From: Ophiodon elongatus
Lineage: Eukaryota; Chordata; Actinopteri; Perciformes; Hexagrammidae
Assembly (NCBI GenBank): GCA_016806645.1
Contig: JACSYO010001855.1
Location: 653,001 to 717,000 of the forward strand
Direction: 5' to 3'
DNA: 64,000 nucleotides
How positions within the stretch are numbered: the stretch's first letter is position 1; each line of letters starts with the position of its first letter. A program made the position numbers and the translations under genes. This document shows positions 22,359 through 62,579 of this stretch, piece by piece. The notes below the pieces were generated by a model. It was not told the origin of the DNA. It saw only the letters and a list, made by a program, of their open reading frames with translations, and did no database searches.

Positions 22359-24154
22359 CCTCAGGGATAGGAGTGTAGTTACAGACTCATACACTAGGTG
22401 GTAGCATCGCTTTGTCCTCGGCACCATTCCCCTTTCTCTTCTTTCAAAACCTCAAAATATTTTGGAAAAATAATCAAAGTAAATTACGACAAATATTTGT
22501 CAGATATTTGAAAGATTAGTCAGAAAGTCATATTCCTTGAGGACTTTAACTGTAAATGTGCCCTGTGTCCATCTGAAATAGTATTAGTGGATTAAAAAAG
22601 ATAAATGTAAAGAAACATTCAGAGGACACCTGCCTCTGTAGATTATTAAATATTAATCTGCGACATGTCTGGTTGTTCTCTCTGTGTGTGCAGCAGGTAT
22701 GAGACAATCATTGCCAACGACTTGGGTGCAAAATTTGAACTCTAATTTGTCCGTGTCCTGATTGGCCACATTACAGGAGTGATCAGGCAAAGAGCTGCAG
22801 CCACACCCCCGGTTACCGTCGCCATGACGTCACAATAAAACCAAACACAGTCTGGGCAGCAGGTCTCTGTGCTGTTAGAGAGAAACGTTGGTGATGGGTC
22901 AACAGTGTGCAATGAAGCCGCATGAATCTCTTCACATTTTAAAGTGAGAAAAAAATAATTTTGTTGGAAAAAAAACATACATGTATTCTAAAGTTAAAGG
23001 ATAAGGCTGGTGTTACTCTGTATGTTTCTATCTAATATCAAACGAGAGAGAGAGAAGGGAAAAGATGTGAACATTTTAGATCAAGGATTATTAGAGTCGC
23101 CACATCAACGCACAAAAGAAATCTACTTAAAAACCTATGCAATGCTTCACTGCATCATTTGCTGTGAATAAGACACACAATAGGCTCTCCGTGAGCATTT
23201 ATCCGGTATTTTCATTCATCTCTGGTGTGAGTGAAGAAAGACATGAGAAGAGCTGTGACAGCATTAAAATGAGCTGTGACACAAAGACACCACGACAAAC
23301 CCTCCGATTTAACTTCACAGCTGACAGCTTTCCCAAAGCGTCTTCTAACGTGACCGTGATCCAGTGGCACGTGAACAAACTGACTGGTTTGATAATCTTA
23401 GTATTGCAGCTTTAGATCTTCAGCTGTCCTGCGACTGGATGGCTGATTCTGATGTGACATTTGAAACAAGAGGGCAGCTGCTCATTTCTTCCTCGTGATG
23501 ACGTTTATCTTGACCTCGTTTGTCTTGAACATTAACCACAAAAGTGAAACATACTTTATTTTGAAGTGGCATGCGATGTTGATTATTCGTTCCCTGATAG
23601 GTTGTATATTTCCTTTTTTTTAAATAAGATTTTTGGCACACCAGTAAACTACATTGCTGTAACTGTCAACCCAGCCATGGCACTCAACTGTTGCCAACAA
23701 TGTCTGTCTCCCAGTGCTTTTCGACTCCCCTGCCCTGTCTGTTGCTGTCAGTTACGAGCACATTTGTTCCCACTGAAGATCTTTAAAACAGGTCACACTT
23801 ATGTGGCTTCACTTTGAAAAAGGCTCAGTAAATTCCTGGGCAGTGTATTTCTTTGCAAAAAAGATTTGACTCAAGCGGAAGAAAATTATACATTTGTTGG
23901 GAACTATTTTTATACGGATAAATACACATTTGGTGCTCTAGTGTGAGTATTTAGAGCAGCAGGACGCAGTATGTGGGATTAACTCAAAATAAACTAACGA
24001 AGGAACATGCTACTCAGTGTGAATCATTTATATGTTTTCAATATGATTAGACAACATTGGAGCTCCGCTGAATGACACAGAAGAATAAGATTCATCAAGC
24101 TTTGGATACATACAGATTATACTAGAAGGAAGGTTTCTTCAGCCAATGCGTCCA

Positions 24155-24304
24155 CTAAAATACGGGACGAGGCAAAGCATCCTGTTGGGGGGAAGGTGTG
24201 ATCAGCTGATTCTCGCTCTTTGAGGCCGACATGTCCTCTTTTGTGCCGACCTGGAATATCAGGGCGGACAAAGCTCCAGTACCAAGTATGATGAGGACCA
24301 GTGT
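24155..24304 (-). CDS. Last exon of the candidate small membrane protein
   Basis: Acceptor TTGTCTGTAG followed by 49 codons and TAG in the preferred frame. The first 20 codons form the hydrophobic helix and the rest is Ser/Gln/Pro-rich. The +1 frame is also open to a TAA at about 24117. Confidence 0.4.
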   Translation of the reverse strand, partial: TLVLIILGTGALSALIFQVGTKEDMSASKSENQLITPSPQQDALPRPVF

Positions 24305-26951
24305 CTACAGACAAAGTAAAAATTGTGATTTTGCAGGAGTGTGTTATCTCTCTGGCATCTCTATTCTTACCCTGAACAGAGGGATGTCCACCCGGCCCAG
24401 CTTGTCTGTGATGGAGGGGGTCCACATTGTGCTGAGACAGGAAGTGAAAGAGCTGTAACAATAGGCTGTGGTATGAATCTGAGTCTAGTTCTGACAGAGC
24501 GTTAGAGGAAGTTGTGACAACTTTTAAAATATGGGAGTGAAGCGAGGGTTGTACGACGGAAACGGGAGAGACTAGGAAGGAAGCTGGATGGATGAAGAGA
24601 AGGAAAACAATGGAAGAACTGACCCTATGATTCATGTTTTCATATTCAGACAAAGTCAAATGTTCCAGTCTTAAAGCTGTAAACACATGATTACGTCATT
24701 TTACTGACAATTAACTACCAGATTCACTCCTGATACTGTTGCTCCCTGAGGCCTAATTCTCACGTATTAAAGTTGACTGTAAACTGCAACTTTCACTGCT
24801 GTCTCAAAAACCTGCGTATGAGCACCAGGAATTGTTTTGTTAAGGAAATGATAGGCCTGATAGCAAGTTGAACTATGTTCCACTGTAAGTGAACTGATCA
24901 GCTTAGCTTTCTCTATGATTGAGAGGACTGAATGGAAATATGTGACTGTAACGGAGGCCTTGAAGACGTCACCTCACCTGTATGCTCTGGGATGAGGGAG
25001 AGGTGCGAGATCTGAGTGGCTGCCCAGACAAGTAGAGGGGGAATTATTTTAATATTTAGAATTAAACGCCTGCTCTGTTTACAGAGGCACCATATAGCCT
25101 AAACAAAATAAGTCTATTATTATTATTATGGTGGTCTGTCTTTGCATTAAGTCACCGAAGTATTCTACACATTATATCTCTATAATATCAGTAGCCAAAA
25201 TCACATGTACTCAAGTAGCTACTGTACTTGAGTACAATTATGTTATATAAGATAAGATAAGATAATGCTTTATTAGTCCCACAGTGGGGACATTTACAGG
25301 ATTACAGCAGCAGAGGGTAAAGTGCAAACAAGAGACAGAGTAAAAAATCAAAAACAGTATTATAAATAAGTAATAAAAAACAGTAATAAAAAAAACAGTA
25401 AAGAATCCACAATAACTGAAATGAAATATGATATATACAGACAGAATAGCTTATTGCACAGGTTTTAAGTGTTTTCAGGTCTACTGGGAGCAGAGCTGGT
25501 TGTGCAGCCTGACAGCAGCAGGAAGGAAGGAAGGACTTGCAGTACCTCTCCTACACACAGGGGGTGAAGCAGCCGGTGGCTGAAGGAGCTGTACAGAGCC
25601 AGAGTGTCCTGCATGGGGGGGGGGAGGGGAGGTGTTGTCCATCACCCTCCTGTCTCCCACCGTGTCCAGAGGACAGCCCAGCACACTGCTGGCCTTCTTT
25701 ACCAGTTTGCTCAGTCTCTTCCTGTCAGCTGTCGAGATGCTGCTGCTCCAGCAGACCACCACAGAGATGCCACCACAGAATCAAAGAAGGTCTTCAGGAG
25801 AGCTCCCTGCACTCCAAAAGACCTCAGTCTCCTCAGCAGATAGAGTCTGCTCCGTCCCTTTTGTAGAGTGCCTGTGCGGTCGGTCCAGTCCAGTTTATTG
25901 TTCAAGTGAATATAGGCTAAACTACTTCACTCGAGTAGGCTATTTCCATGTTATACAACATATAGTTATAGTTTATAAAGTAGTAGAATATAGCTCCACT
26001 TCAACCAGCTTCATTAAATGCTGCTACACGTTGTTACATCAATAATAATAATCCAATAATATATATTACACTGAAAGGGGCCATTCTGCATCATAAATAG
26101 TGGTGGAATGTAACTAAGTACATTTATTCAAGTATGACTACTTTTTCCATAGTTGTACTTCACTTGAGTATTTCCATTTTATGCTACTTCTCGATTACAC
26201 TTGAGGCAAATACTGTATGTTAGTATACGTCACTACATTTGTTTGACAGCTTCAACTTGCAGATTTAAATGAATAAGTTATGATACATTAGATTGTTACC
26301 CAGCGGTATGTATAAGTAAGCCATATAAGTAGTTCCCAATGTAAATTGGCTCCATGAATGCATCACTAGGCAAACTCACACCGAGCCAAGGCAGTAAAAT
26401 GCCTTTATTTGTTGAGGGAGTATTACAGTTAAAAGTACAACAAGACAGTCCGCGTTCTCCGGCTCGTTAAGTATCCTTGGCTCGGTGCGAGTGTGCCTGA
26501 AGGAAACCCAGAGGCTTCACCTTCATACCGTTGTACTTTTTCTAGTTTTGGATGCAGGACTTTCACTTGTAACAAAGTATGTTTACACTGCAGTATTGCT
26601 TCTGCTACTTCAGTTAAATATCAGAGTACTTGTTCCATCCACTGATTAGAACCCTACTTTTTTTTAAATTAGGATTCGTATCGTATTTTTATGGAAATCC
26701 TTCAGTAATCCGTTTCTCAGGTACTTACCCAATAGGTGGCAGGCTTGTCTCTCGCCGTAGACGCACACTGTCCCGCCGGAGGCGTGAAGACGCCGTCCGC
26801 TATCCGGCCAATCAGCGGCATCACGTCGGCGCTGTGACAGCCGAGCACAGCGCAGGCAGACCAGCAGATGGTGGACCACAGAGGCGCACGGGTCGTGACA
26901 TACCCGCCTGCAGACTGATAAACAGCGTCCAGCAGGCACAAACTGCTCCAT
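24155..26951 (-). CDS. Candidate small single-pass membrane protein gene (unidentified)
   Basis: Four segments have matching splice signals: 26729 (donor TTGG|GTAAGT), 25019-24978 (42 nt), 24431-24371 (61 nt) and 24304-24155. Joined in order they stay open. The preferred reading starts at the ATG at 24427 (A at -3) and gives 68 residues: MWTPSITDKLGRVDIPLFR, then a hydrophobic helix TLVLIILGTGALSALIFQVG (about residues 20-39), then a polar tail ending LPRPVF. The first two exons would then be 5' UTR. I do not recognise a family. The other two frames are also open across the joined exons: one begins at the ATG at 26951 and is Cys/Arg-rich, the other has no ATG in view. Gene structure is moderately supported; the frame is an inference from the membrane segment and start context. 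Confidence 0.4.
24371..24431 (-). CDS. Start-codon exon of the candidate small membrane protein
   Basis: Acceptor CTTCCTGTCTCAG|CACAATG, donor CAGG|GTAAGA. The ATG at 24427-24425 is preceded by ACAC, giving A at -3. It leaves in phase 0 in the preferred frame. Confidence 0.4.
24978..25019 (-). other. Probable 42-nt non-coding exon of the candidate gene
   Basis: Acceptor TTGTCTGGGCAG and donor ACAG|GTGAGG enclose 42 nt with no stop in any frame. It is 5' UTR in the preferred reading and coding in the alternatives. Confidence 0.35.
25245..25905 (-). pseudogene. 5'-truncated, frameshifted LINE fragment (CR1/L2-like RT end)
   Basis: Minus-strand frames contain KGRSRLYLLRRLRSFGVQGA, FFDSVVAS and, in another frame, SSISTADRKRLSKLVKKASS then FLPAAVRLHNQLCSQ. 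This is the conserved C-terminal part of CR1/L2-type non-LTR retrotransposon ORF2. At least one frameshift separates the parts. The element ends on the plus-strand left side in GATAA repeats with the phrase ATGCTTTATTAGTCCCACAG, common at 3' ends of fish LINEs. The upstream reverse-transcriptase core is absent, as expected for 5' truncation. The exact family is uncertain. Confidence 0.8.
26098..26643. mobile_element. AGTGGTGGAA-type MITE interrupted by a second element
   Basis: It begins AGTGGTGGAATGTAACTAAG and ends GTTCCATCCACTG, imperfect inverted termini of the same family as 19318-19770, with the same TACTTTT/GTACTT interior words. About 130 bases in the middle (26368-26498) are a separate hairpin-like element. 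Confidence 0.65.
26368..26498. mobile_element. 131-bp element with 24-bp inverted termini
   Basis: The left end AGGCAAACTCACACCGAGCC plus AAGG is matched at the right end in inverted orientation by CCTTGGCTCGGTGCGAGTGT plus GCCT, 22 of 24 bases. It lies inside the larger repeat at 26098-26643. No clear target duplication is visible. Confidence 0.6.
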
Positions 26952-26990
26952 GATTGATTTGACTCCTGTGATAAAACTTCCTTTATTCAC
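26729..26990 (-). other. First exon and promoter region of the candidate small gene
   Basis: A GC-richer, CpG-containing segment that ends in a strong GTAAGT donor at 26729. The 5' limit is not visible. It carries the ATG at 26951, which would act as an upstream open frame if the 24427 start is used. Confidence 0.35.
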
Positions 26991-28432
26991 AATTAGAGAT
27001 CTGTCGTTGTCATATTTACAAATACATAATGCAAATAGTTACACTAACAGACGTTGAGCAAAAACACAGTTCAACCTTGGTCTGAGCATCTCCAAAAAAA
27101 AAAGAAAAAAGAAAAAAAATCTCAATTATCAAATCATATAATAAACGCAGTGTAATGGATTATGCCAAGCTGGGTCATCTGAACCGCTTAGCTTTCAGAG
27201 AATAATTTAATGCGCCATCAAAAGCTTTTCTGAGCTATCAGCGGCACTTAGTTACACCGACGACTTCACGCGCAAAGGCGCGCTGGCGCACCGTGTCATC
27301 CTCTGAGTAACTGCATTTGTTTTTCTTTAGTTATACAGCTCTGCAATGTACACGCCTACGTTGCAGCATCAATTAGATGGTTAATTAGAGGTTTTGAAAA
27401 CTCGTGAGTTACAATAGGCCGGCAGTTCCCACATACAGTTTGTTCCCCTTTCTGTTCTCCACATGGTGAGTGATTCAAGCACGGAAACCCACTTTAGTCC
27501 TCTAACTCATGCTTTTACAAACAAATATTCATCTCTCCTTCATAACTTAAAATCAAATGGGGTTTTATTCCCCATTAGCAGATGTGTTTGGGTGAATCGT
27601 GTTGAAATGGACACTGAAATGAAATGCAGCATCTCAACTGGCCTCTGATGTCAAGTATGTGTTTTCAATCCATCAAGTGTGGATTTATACATTTGCAATA
27701 TGTATTGTTCTTAAGTGGAAAACAACCTAAATTTCCCTTTCTTATTTTTGACACGTGTGTTCGTGGTCATCATCCTCATCACACAGTGGTGACATTACTG
27801 CTCAGGCAGTAATCTAAAGTCAAACTAGAAGGGAATATAATAATGAAGTGGTGATTTTTTTAATGGGACACTCCACTGATTTTACACATGAAGTTCAGCT
27901 ATTCACCTCTGGGTGGAGCTTTCTTTATTCTTAAATAATAAGCCCCATGATATCATAAAGATGTCCTCAGGGTTGCCTCCTCCTGGGCTCGGCACACTTT
28001 AACAGGAGCCATGCATTACAAACTGGGCAAGGGGGATTTCAAGGAGGGGGGGATATAGGAGGCAGTAAATATCTAATGAAAGACACTCCCATTGCATTAT
28101 GGGAAATGTAGGATCCAGTGTTTTTTGGAATTTGACTCACACTAGTCAGGATATCTTGAATACTACTGCTTCGATAGACCACTTTATTTTAATGCCTCTT
28201 GTGAGTCAGCCAACTTAAAGCATGGGCAATATTAAAATCGCTGCAGTACTCCTTTAAATAACTGAAGGCCATAAAAGTTGCAATCTCTGATGATCTTGAA
28301 ACATGAGGGGCAATTTAAACAATCCTGAACACAGACAGAGCACCAAAACATTGTTGCCAGACATACATCTTTCATCTTGGCCAGGAAACAAAGAACACAC
28401 ATAAAAGAAACAATCAAAGAGACAAATGAAAC

Positions 28433-28767
28433 TAGAGCTGCAACGATTATAGTCAATCAAAAGAAAATTAATCAGCAACTATTCTTTTAATCAATTAATC
28501 ATTTCTTATTTTTTAAGCAAAATGCAAAACATTGATGGTTCCAGGCCTTCGAATGTGAAGATGCTCTACTTTTCTTAGTCTTACATTATAGGTTTTTAGT
28601 GTTTTGGACTGTTAGTTGGAAAAAACAAGACATTTGATGATGTGGGGCCTAGGATAATGTTATGGTAATTCTTTGCAGTTTTCTGATGTTTTAAAGTCCA
28701 AATGATTAATTAAGAAAATAGTCATCAGATTAATCGATAATGAAAATAATCATTAGTTGCAGCCCTA
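28433..28767. mobile_element. hAT-like MITE with near-perfect 8-bp target duplication
   Basis: Termini TAGAGCTGCAAC and GTTGCAGCCCTA are inverted copies (11 of 12). The flanks aatgaaac and catgaaac match at 7 of 8 bases, the 8-bp duplication expected of hAT-superfamily insertion. There is no coding capacity. The interior has repeated ATTAATCA words. Confidence 0.8.
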
Positions 28768-29000
28768 CATGAAACTACAGTTGTTAGCAGCAGCAAGAAA
28801 CTCAAAAAAGGGCAATTGTTTTTTCCAGTTCGGTACACTGACTTTTTGGAAGGCTTCTTTGTTTTCAGACACAGCAGTCCATTAACTCCATAGACATGAT
28901 GTACCTCATAAAAAGTAAACCTCGTTGAGCTGTCTGTCTGTGACCTCCTGACAAAATGAAACAATGGTTCAGACAGATTTGGGTTGTCTGTGAGACCTCT

Positions 29001-29067
29001 TACACACACAGACACACACACAGACACACACAGACACACACACAGACACACAGACACACACACACAG
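29001..29067. repeat. (CACAGA)n microsatellite
   Basis: Imperfect CACAGACA repeats over about 65 bases. Confidence 0.92.
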
Positions 29068-29218
29068 TACTGATCTCTCCAAACCAAACAACACCACTGT
29101 ACATGTGTGTCGATTGTCACAGCAGATGAAGGGAAGGGATGTATACTGCCTATATGTGAGAGCAAGTGATGTGCACACGTTCATTAAACACATTCACTTA
29201 CAAAAACCTCTACATTTG

Positions 29219-29231
29219 CGCACGCGCACGC

Positions 29232-29290
<59 letters not shown>
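29219..29290. repeat. (CA)n microsatellite
   Basis: CGCA units followed by more than 50 bases of CA repeat. Confidence 0.95.
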
Positions 29291-29291
<1 letters not shown>

Positions 29292-30180
29292 CGAGAGTAA
29301 TCCAGTGAGTATTTGGGACAGATTAGATAAAATGTCATTGCGGGACACCCACTTGAGCTTTAAAACTTTTACTTAGAAAGGCACAAACTATGATTTCCTG
29401 GTAAATTATTTTGATGTGAGAAGTAAAAATCGAAAGACATCTTTTTTTCCTTCATGTAAATTGACAAAAATTTTCGGCCATAACTCAGATATAGGCGTTG
29501 TGAAGGACTCTTCCTAGATCAGTCTTTATTAATTTGTTTTCTTAATTGTTAATTTCAAGCCTAAAGTTGTTTTTTTTCTTCCAAAAGTGCAATAATAATA
29601 AGAGAGCTTAATATCTGTTTCTCTCAATCTTCCACAGTACCTGAGGCCAGTGACTGTGCTACAAAGTCCACATTGACAGACAAAAAGAAAGCTTGAGTGA
29701 GGAAAATAATTGAACTCCAGAACACTAAAACATAAAAATCCATTTTCAATGCAGGGCTTTGATTTTGAAAACTGAGGATTCAATTACAAAAAAGAAAGAA
29801 AAGAAAAGAAAAAAAACATAAAAATCCTCCAAATTCTGTTTTATAGATGAAATGCTTCCTGTGTCACTCAAATTCAACATCAGCATAGTTCACCTTTTCC
29901 TCTTTACCTTGATCCCAAAACACACACACCAAAGGAAGAAAAGAAGAAAAAAAAAAAAAATCCTACAGAGCAGATTTCTTTCACTTGAACCACTCGACTG
30001 GTTCCCCCTGATCAACAGCTGACTGTTGGAACAACACACGTTCTTGTGGAATCTAGAATACACGGCTGTTTCAAACAGTATCTTTTTTTCATATTCACGC
30101 CACGGTATTCGAGTTTCATTGTTACAGCTTTTATACTTTTTCCTCAAGTCCCGGGTCCCCCCCTCTGTAATGCAGATACG

Positions 30181-30186
30181 TTTATT
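30181..30186 (-). promoter_or_regulatory. csnk1g2: Candidate polyadenylation signal of csnk1g2
   Basis: AATAAA on the minus strand about 270 nt after the stop codon. A further copy at 29525-29530 would give a 3' UTR of nearly 1 kb. Confidence 0.4.
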
Positions 30187-30452
30187 TTTTGTCGATAAAG
30201 GAATCAAGAGTCTGTTGTGGAGTCAGTAGACCTGCAACATTCCTTTAACTCGCCAGTAGCCGGGGAGCACTGAGAACGAGAAAGAGAGAGCGCGAGGGGG
30301 TGAAGTACAGAGTGACAGTGGGAAGAAGGTGAGAGGGAGAAAGAGGTGAGGGGGAAACTGGAAAGAGATATGGGACAGTGGGTCTGTGTAGTTGCTTCCA
30401 TTTAAAACTTGACAGTGACCACAATGTTTCAAGTTCTCTCCACTCTCTTCTT

Positions 30453-59595
<29,143 letters not shown>

Positions 59596-60285
59596 AAGCT
59601 TGTGATACCCTGGCCTCTCCACGGTTATTCTCCAGCCATGCAAACCATAGAAACTCCAATGACAACGACAGAGGACTCTTTGAGGAGGGGTAGGGAGACA
59701 AAATCTCACAGGACAGCGGAAGGGTGTTGCCGTTAAAATGTGCAATGGTTCAGAAGACACTTAAATGAGCTGGAGTGCCCCGTGTGTCAATTTGACAGCG
59801 CTTCTGGTGAGTGCTTCCCTTTTTTACTTTGCGTTTCTTGTTTACTAGAGGGGCTCCAATCTTGAGTTTTCTCCAGCTCCAGTCTCAGAGTAGCATGTCC
59901 CTGCCTGAAGAATAGGCAGGTTGTGCGAGGATGTGCCCACGGACGCACATACAATACTAGTCATAAAAAAGCACTCCGAAACCCAGCTACTGCATCCACA
60001 AGGCCACTTTGGAACATCTCCTGAAGTTCCTCATTCCTTCTAGTCAGCCTTCAGTGACACAGTGAACACTCTCCATGTTGCAGGGCTGCATCAGACGTGG
60101 CAACCCAGAGTCAAAGAAAACAGCGATGAGAAAGACAGGTAACCGAGAGGTTTGATGTTAGCTGGATATCTGAAAAAGCAAAAAAAAAAAGACAGAAATC
60201 AGTCCATTTTCTTTATGTACAACAACATGGATCATCTGTCACAAATAAACTCGTTAATTATTTTTACAATATCTTTTTTTTCTAT

Positions 60286-60746
60286 TATAACTGGGCAATA
60301 TATCGATACCGTGATATGAGACTAAATTTCGTCTTGGATTTTGTAATTAGAATTGCAACAATTAGTCAACAAATTGACTAGTTGGCAGAAAAAATATTTT
60401 GGACTGACAAAACAAGACATTTAATGACATCACCTTTGACTTTGAGAAACTTGCCACTTTATCACTATTTGACATTTTGTAGACCAAATGATTAATGTAG
60501 AAAATAAATCAGCAGATTAATCGATAATAAAAAACAATCGTTAGTTGCAGCCCTAATTGTAACGTCTTAATAGTGTGTCTTTTCCTGATTTAAAGGCTGC
60601 ATTACAGTAAAGTAATGTAATTTCAAATATAGATATCAAATATCTCATTGTGTAACTATTAAAAAGCACCAATGGTCAATCCTACAGTATTGATATTGAG
60701 GTATTTGGTCAAAAATATCAGATTTTCTCTGCATCACCCAGTCCTA
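60286..60746. mobile_element. Decayed ACTGGGCAATA-type MITE, interrupted
   Basis: The left end TATAACTGGGCAATA and the right end CACCCAGTCCTA resemble the termini of the 57004 element. Its interior is split by the GCTGCAA-family element at 60348-60555. Target duplication not recognisable. Confidence 0.55.
60348..60555. mobile_element. GCTGCAA-family hAT-like MITE nested in another MITE
   Basis: Termini TAGAATTGCAAC and GTTGCAGCCCTA, 208 bp. Flanks tttgtaat and attgtaac match at 6 of 8 bases, consistent with an 8-bp duplication made inside the host element. Confidence 0.7.
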
Positions 60747-62579
60747 TGTTTTTTAAATGAAGAAAACAGATGTTCACCATGTTTACTAACTGCAAATGAG
60801 ATACCGTCTCTTCAGTAGCTATCCCATTAAAATACTATAGAAGCATAATCTATGAAGCAAGCAATAAAACCAAAATATTAGAAAACTTAAACTTATTATC
60901 ATTATTTTTTTAGGCATGCCTTAATGTATCTAATGTTGTTGAAACACTAATGAGCTCAGTTTTAGGCTCAATCCTAAACAGCTTTTTCAGCTGTGTAGAT
61001 CATCAGATAAATATTTTAAAAAAGACCTTAACACTTCTTCTAATTAGTATTAATACACATCCAAGAGGTAAGGATTACAAAAGTAAAAAAAAGAGAAGAT
61101 ATGAGACTATGCCATACACTCCCACAGACACCAGTCGAGGAACAAACGTTAATCACAACCATCATTTCCGTTTTTATTGGTGGTATAACTAGACCATCTC
61201 TGTGCTGCTTTTTGCCAACAATCAAATGCGGACGACTCCATCCAGAGAGCAGGTAATGCAGGCACTAGTAATTGGCAGCTACTCTTTCTTATGGAAAGGC
61301 ACTTACACAGATCAATGACTGCTGTAATGTTTCGTCTCATCATAACATTTGCATCATTGGGAGCATAATATTGGGAGATTTCGATACGGCCTAAACTACA
61401 GCTATCACAGGAGTAAACTACATTATAATCAGACAAAAGTATCCTGATAAACAAGTGTTGTTGTATGTAAAACATTCATTAAAATCTTCACACATGATAA
61501 TACCTTTGTTAATTGAATCTGTTCGACAGAAAGTTTATTGCACAAACAACTGGAGGGATGACGTTTTCTTGAGGAGACATGGTTATATTAAAATTAAACT
61601 AGCTACAGTCTGAAATGTTTCAAGGTGCGAGTTAATAAACAACGACAACCCAATGAAATCGAATGAAATTTTTGAGAACGTCTGAACTCTTTCTTTACTG
61701 CAGTCAGCACGCCTGAGAAAAGGAACACATTTGTAAGCCAGGTATGCAGTCAATCATTACACCGTCTTCCTTCTGGCATGCTGCATGGCGATACTTACTG
61801 TAGGAAATGAGAAGAGACTAGCCTGCTTGGTCACAAGATTTGGAAGCACAATAAACGAGGTGGGTAAAAGCGAAGTAAAATGGTCACAACAACTGAACAA
61901 GCACTTCATTTGTCACGGTGACACACAAAAATGCACTAGCCCACTCTTTTAAAAACACAAACATGATAATGCTTGAATATAAGAAAAGGATAGACATGTC
62001 CCGAGAATACAACAAAGATCTAAATAACTTACTGTCTCAGGCAACTTTTTGGCCACCTTGGCCCAAATGTCTAGACTGTCTCATTTCAGGAAGTTGTGTA
62101 TTGTTTTTCATGTCGACTGTTTGACATAACTTTAGCTACCAAGTTGTTTAAAACCAACTGATTGAGTAGTCACATAGTCCAAGGTTTGAGGAGGCACATG
62201 CGATACAGAGACAAAACACAAGCTGTGGACGAACCTCACCTAAACGAAACCTAACGTCAGATTGCTACAGTTAATGTTGTAGTCAGTTCAGTTAGCTAGA
62301 AATAACACGACAAGACCGTTTCAAAGCATTATAAATAATAATTATACGACCAACACAAACACTCAAATCGACAATAAACACTGGCACCTGAACCAGATTG
62401 ACAAACGCTCTTCTCCCGAGGTAAAATATATATAAATCTGTCTATTAGAGCTCGCTTTAATGCTGGCTAACACTAAACACCAACACTAAACACTAACTGG
62501 CTTAGTGACCGAATAGCGGCTGTCATTTAACCCGCGTCCTCTCTTTGATTGCACTAAGTCTGTTTTACAAATTGAGAAT

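Larger units (their letters stand above)
20500..24150. other. Intergenic, repeat-rich, no gene supported
   Basis: Between the occludin promoter and the small candidate gene. It contains a truncated AGTGGTGGAA repeat (from 20649), CA and TA microsatellites (21990-22358) and a CRE at 22825. No splice-bounded coding exon was found on either strand. Confidence 0.6.
27000..30180. other. Intergenic / distal 3' UTR of casein kinase gene
   Basis: No coding exon supported. It contains CA microsatellites, a well-preserved hAT-like MITE (28433-28767) and alternative polyadenylation signals for the kinase gene, for example AATAAA on the minus strand at 29525-29530. Confidence 0.55.

Noticed and set aside
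22221..22427. Tyr/Ile/Met-rich open frames on both strands
   Set aside because: They are translations of a TA/TACA low-complexity tract.
24117..24686. A 189-codon single-exon minus-strand gene
   Set aside because: It reads through clear splice acceptors and donors of the 24371-24431 and 24155-24304 segments and contains no recognisable domain.
28969..29193. Cys/Val repeat open frame
   Set aside because: Translation of the CACAGA microsatellite.
59596..59760. N-terminal extension of csnk1g2 in frame upstream of MDFDK
   Set aside because: The frame is open but lacks an ATG (the apparent start is GTG preceded by TAA); the family starts at MDFDK.
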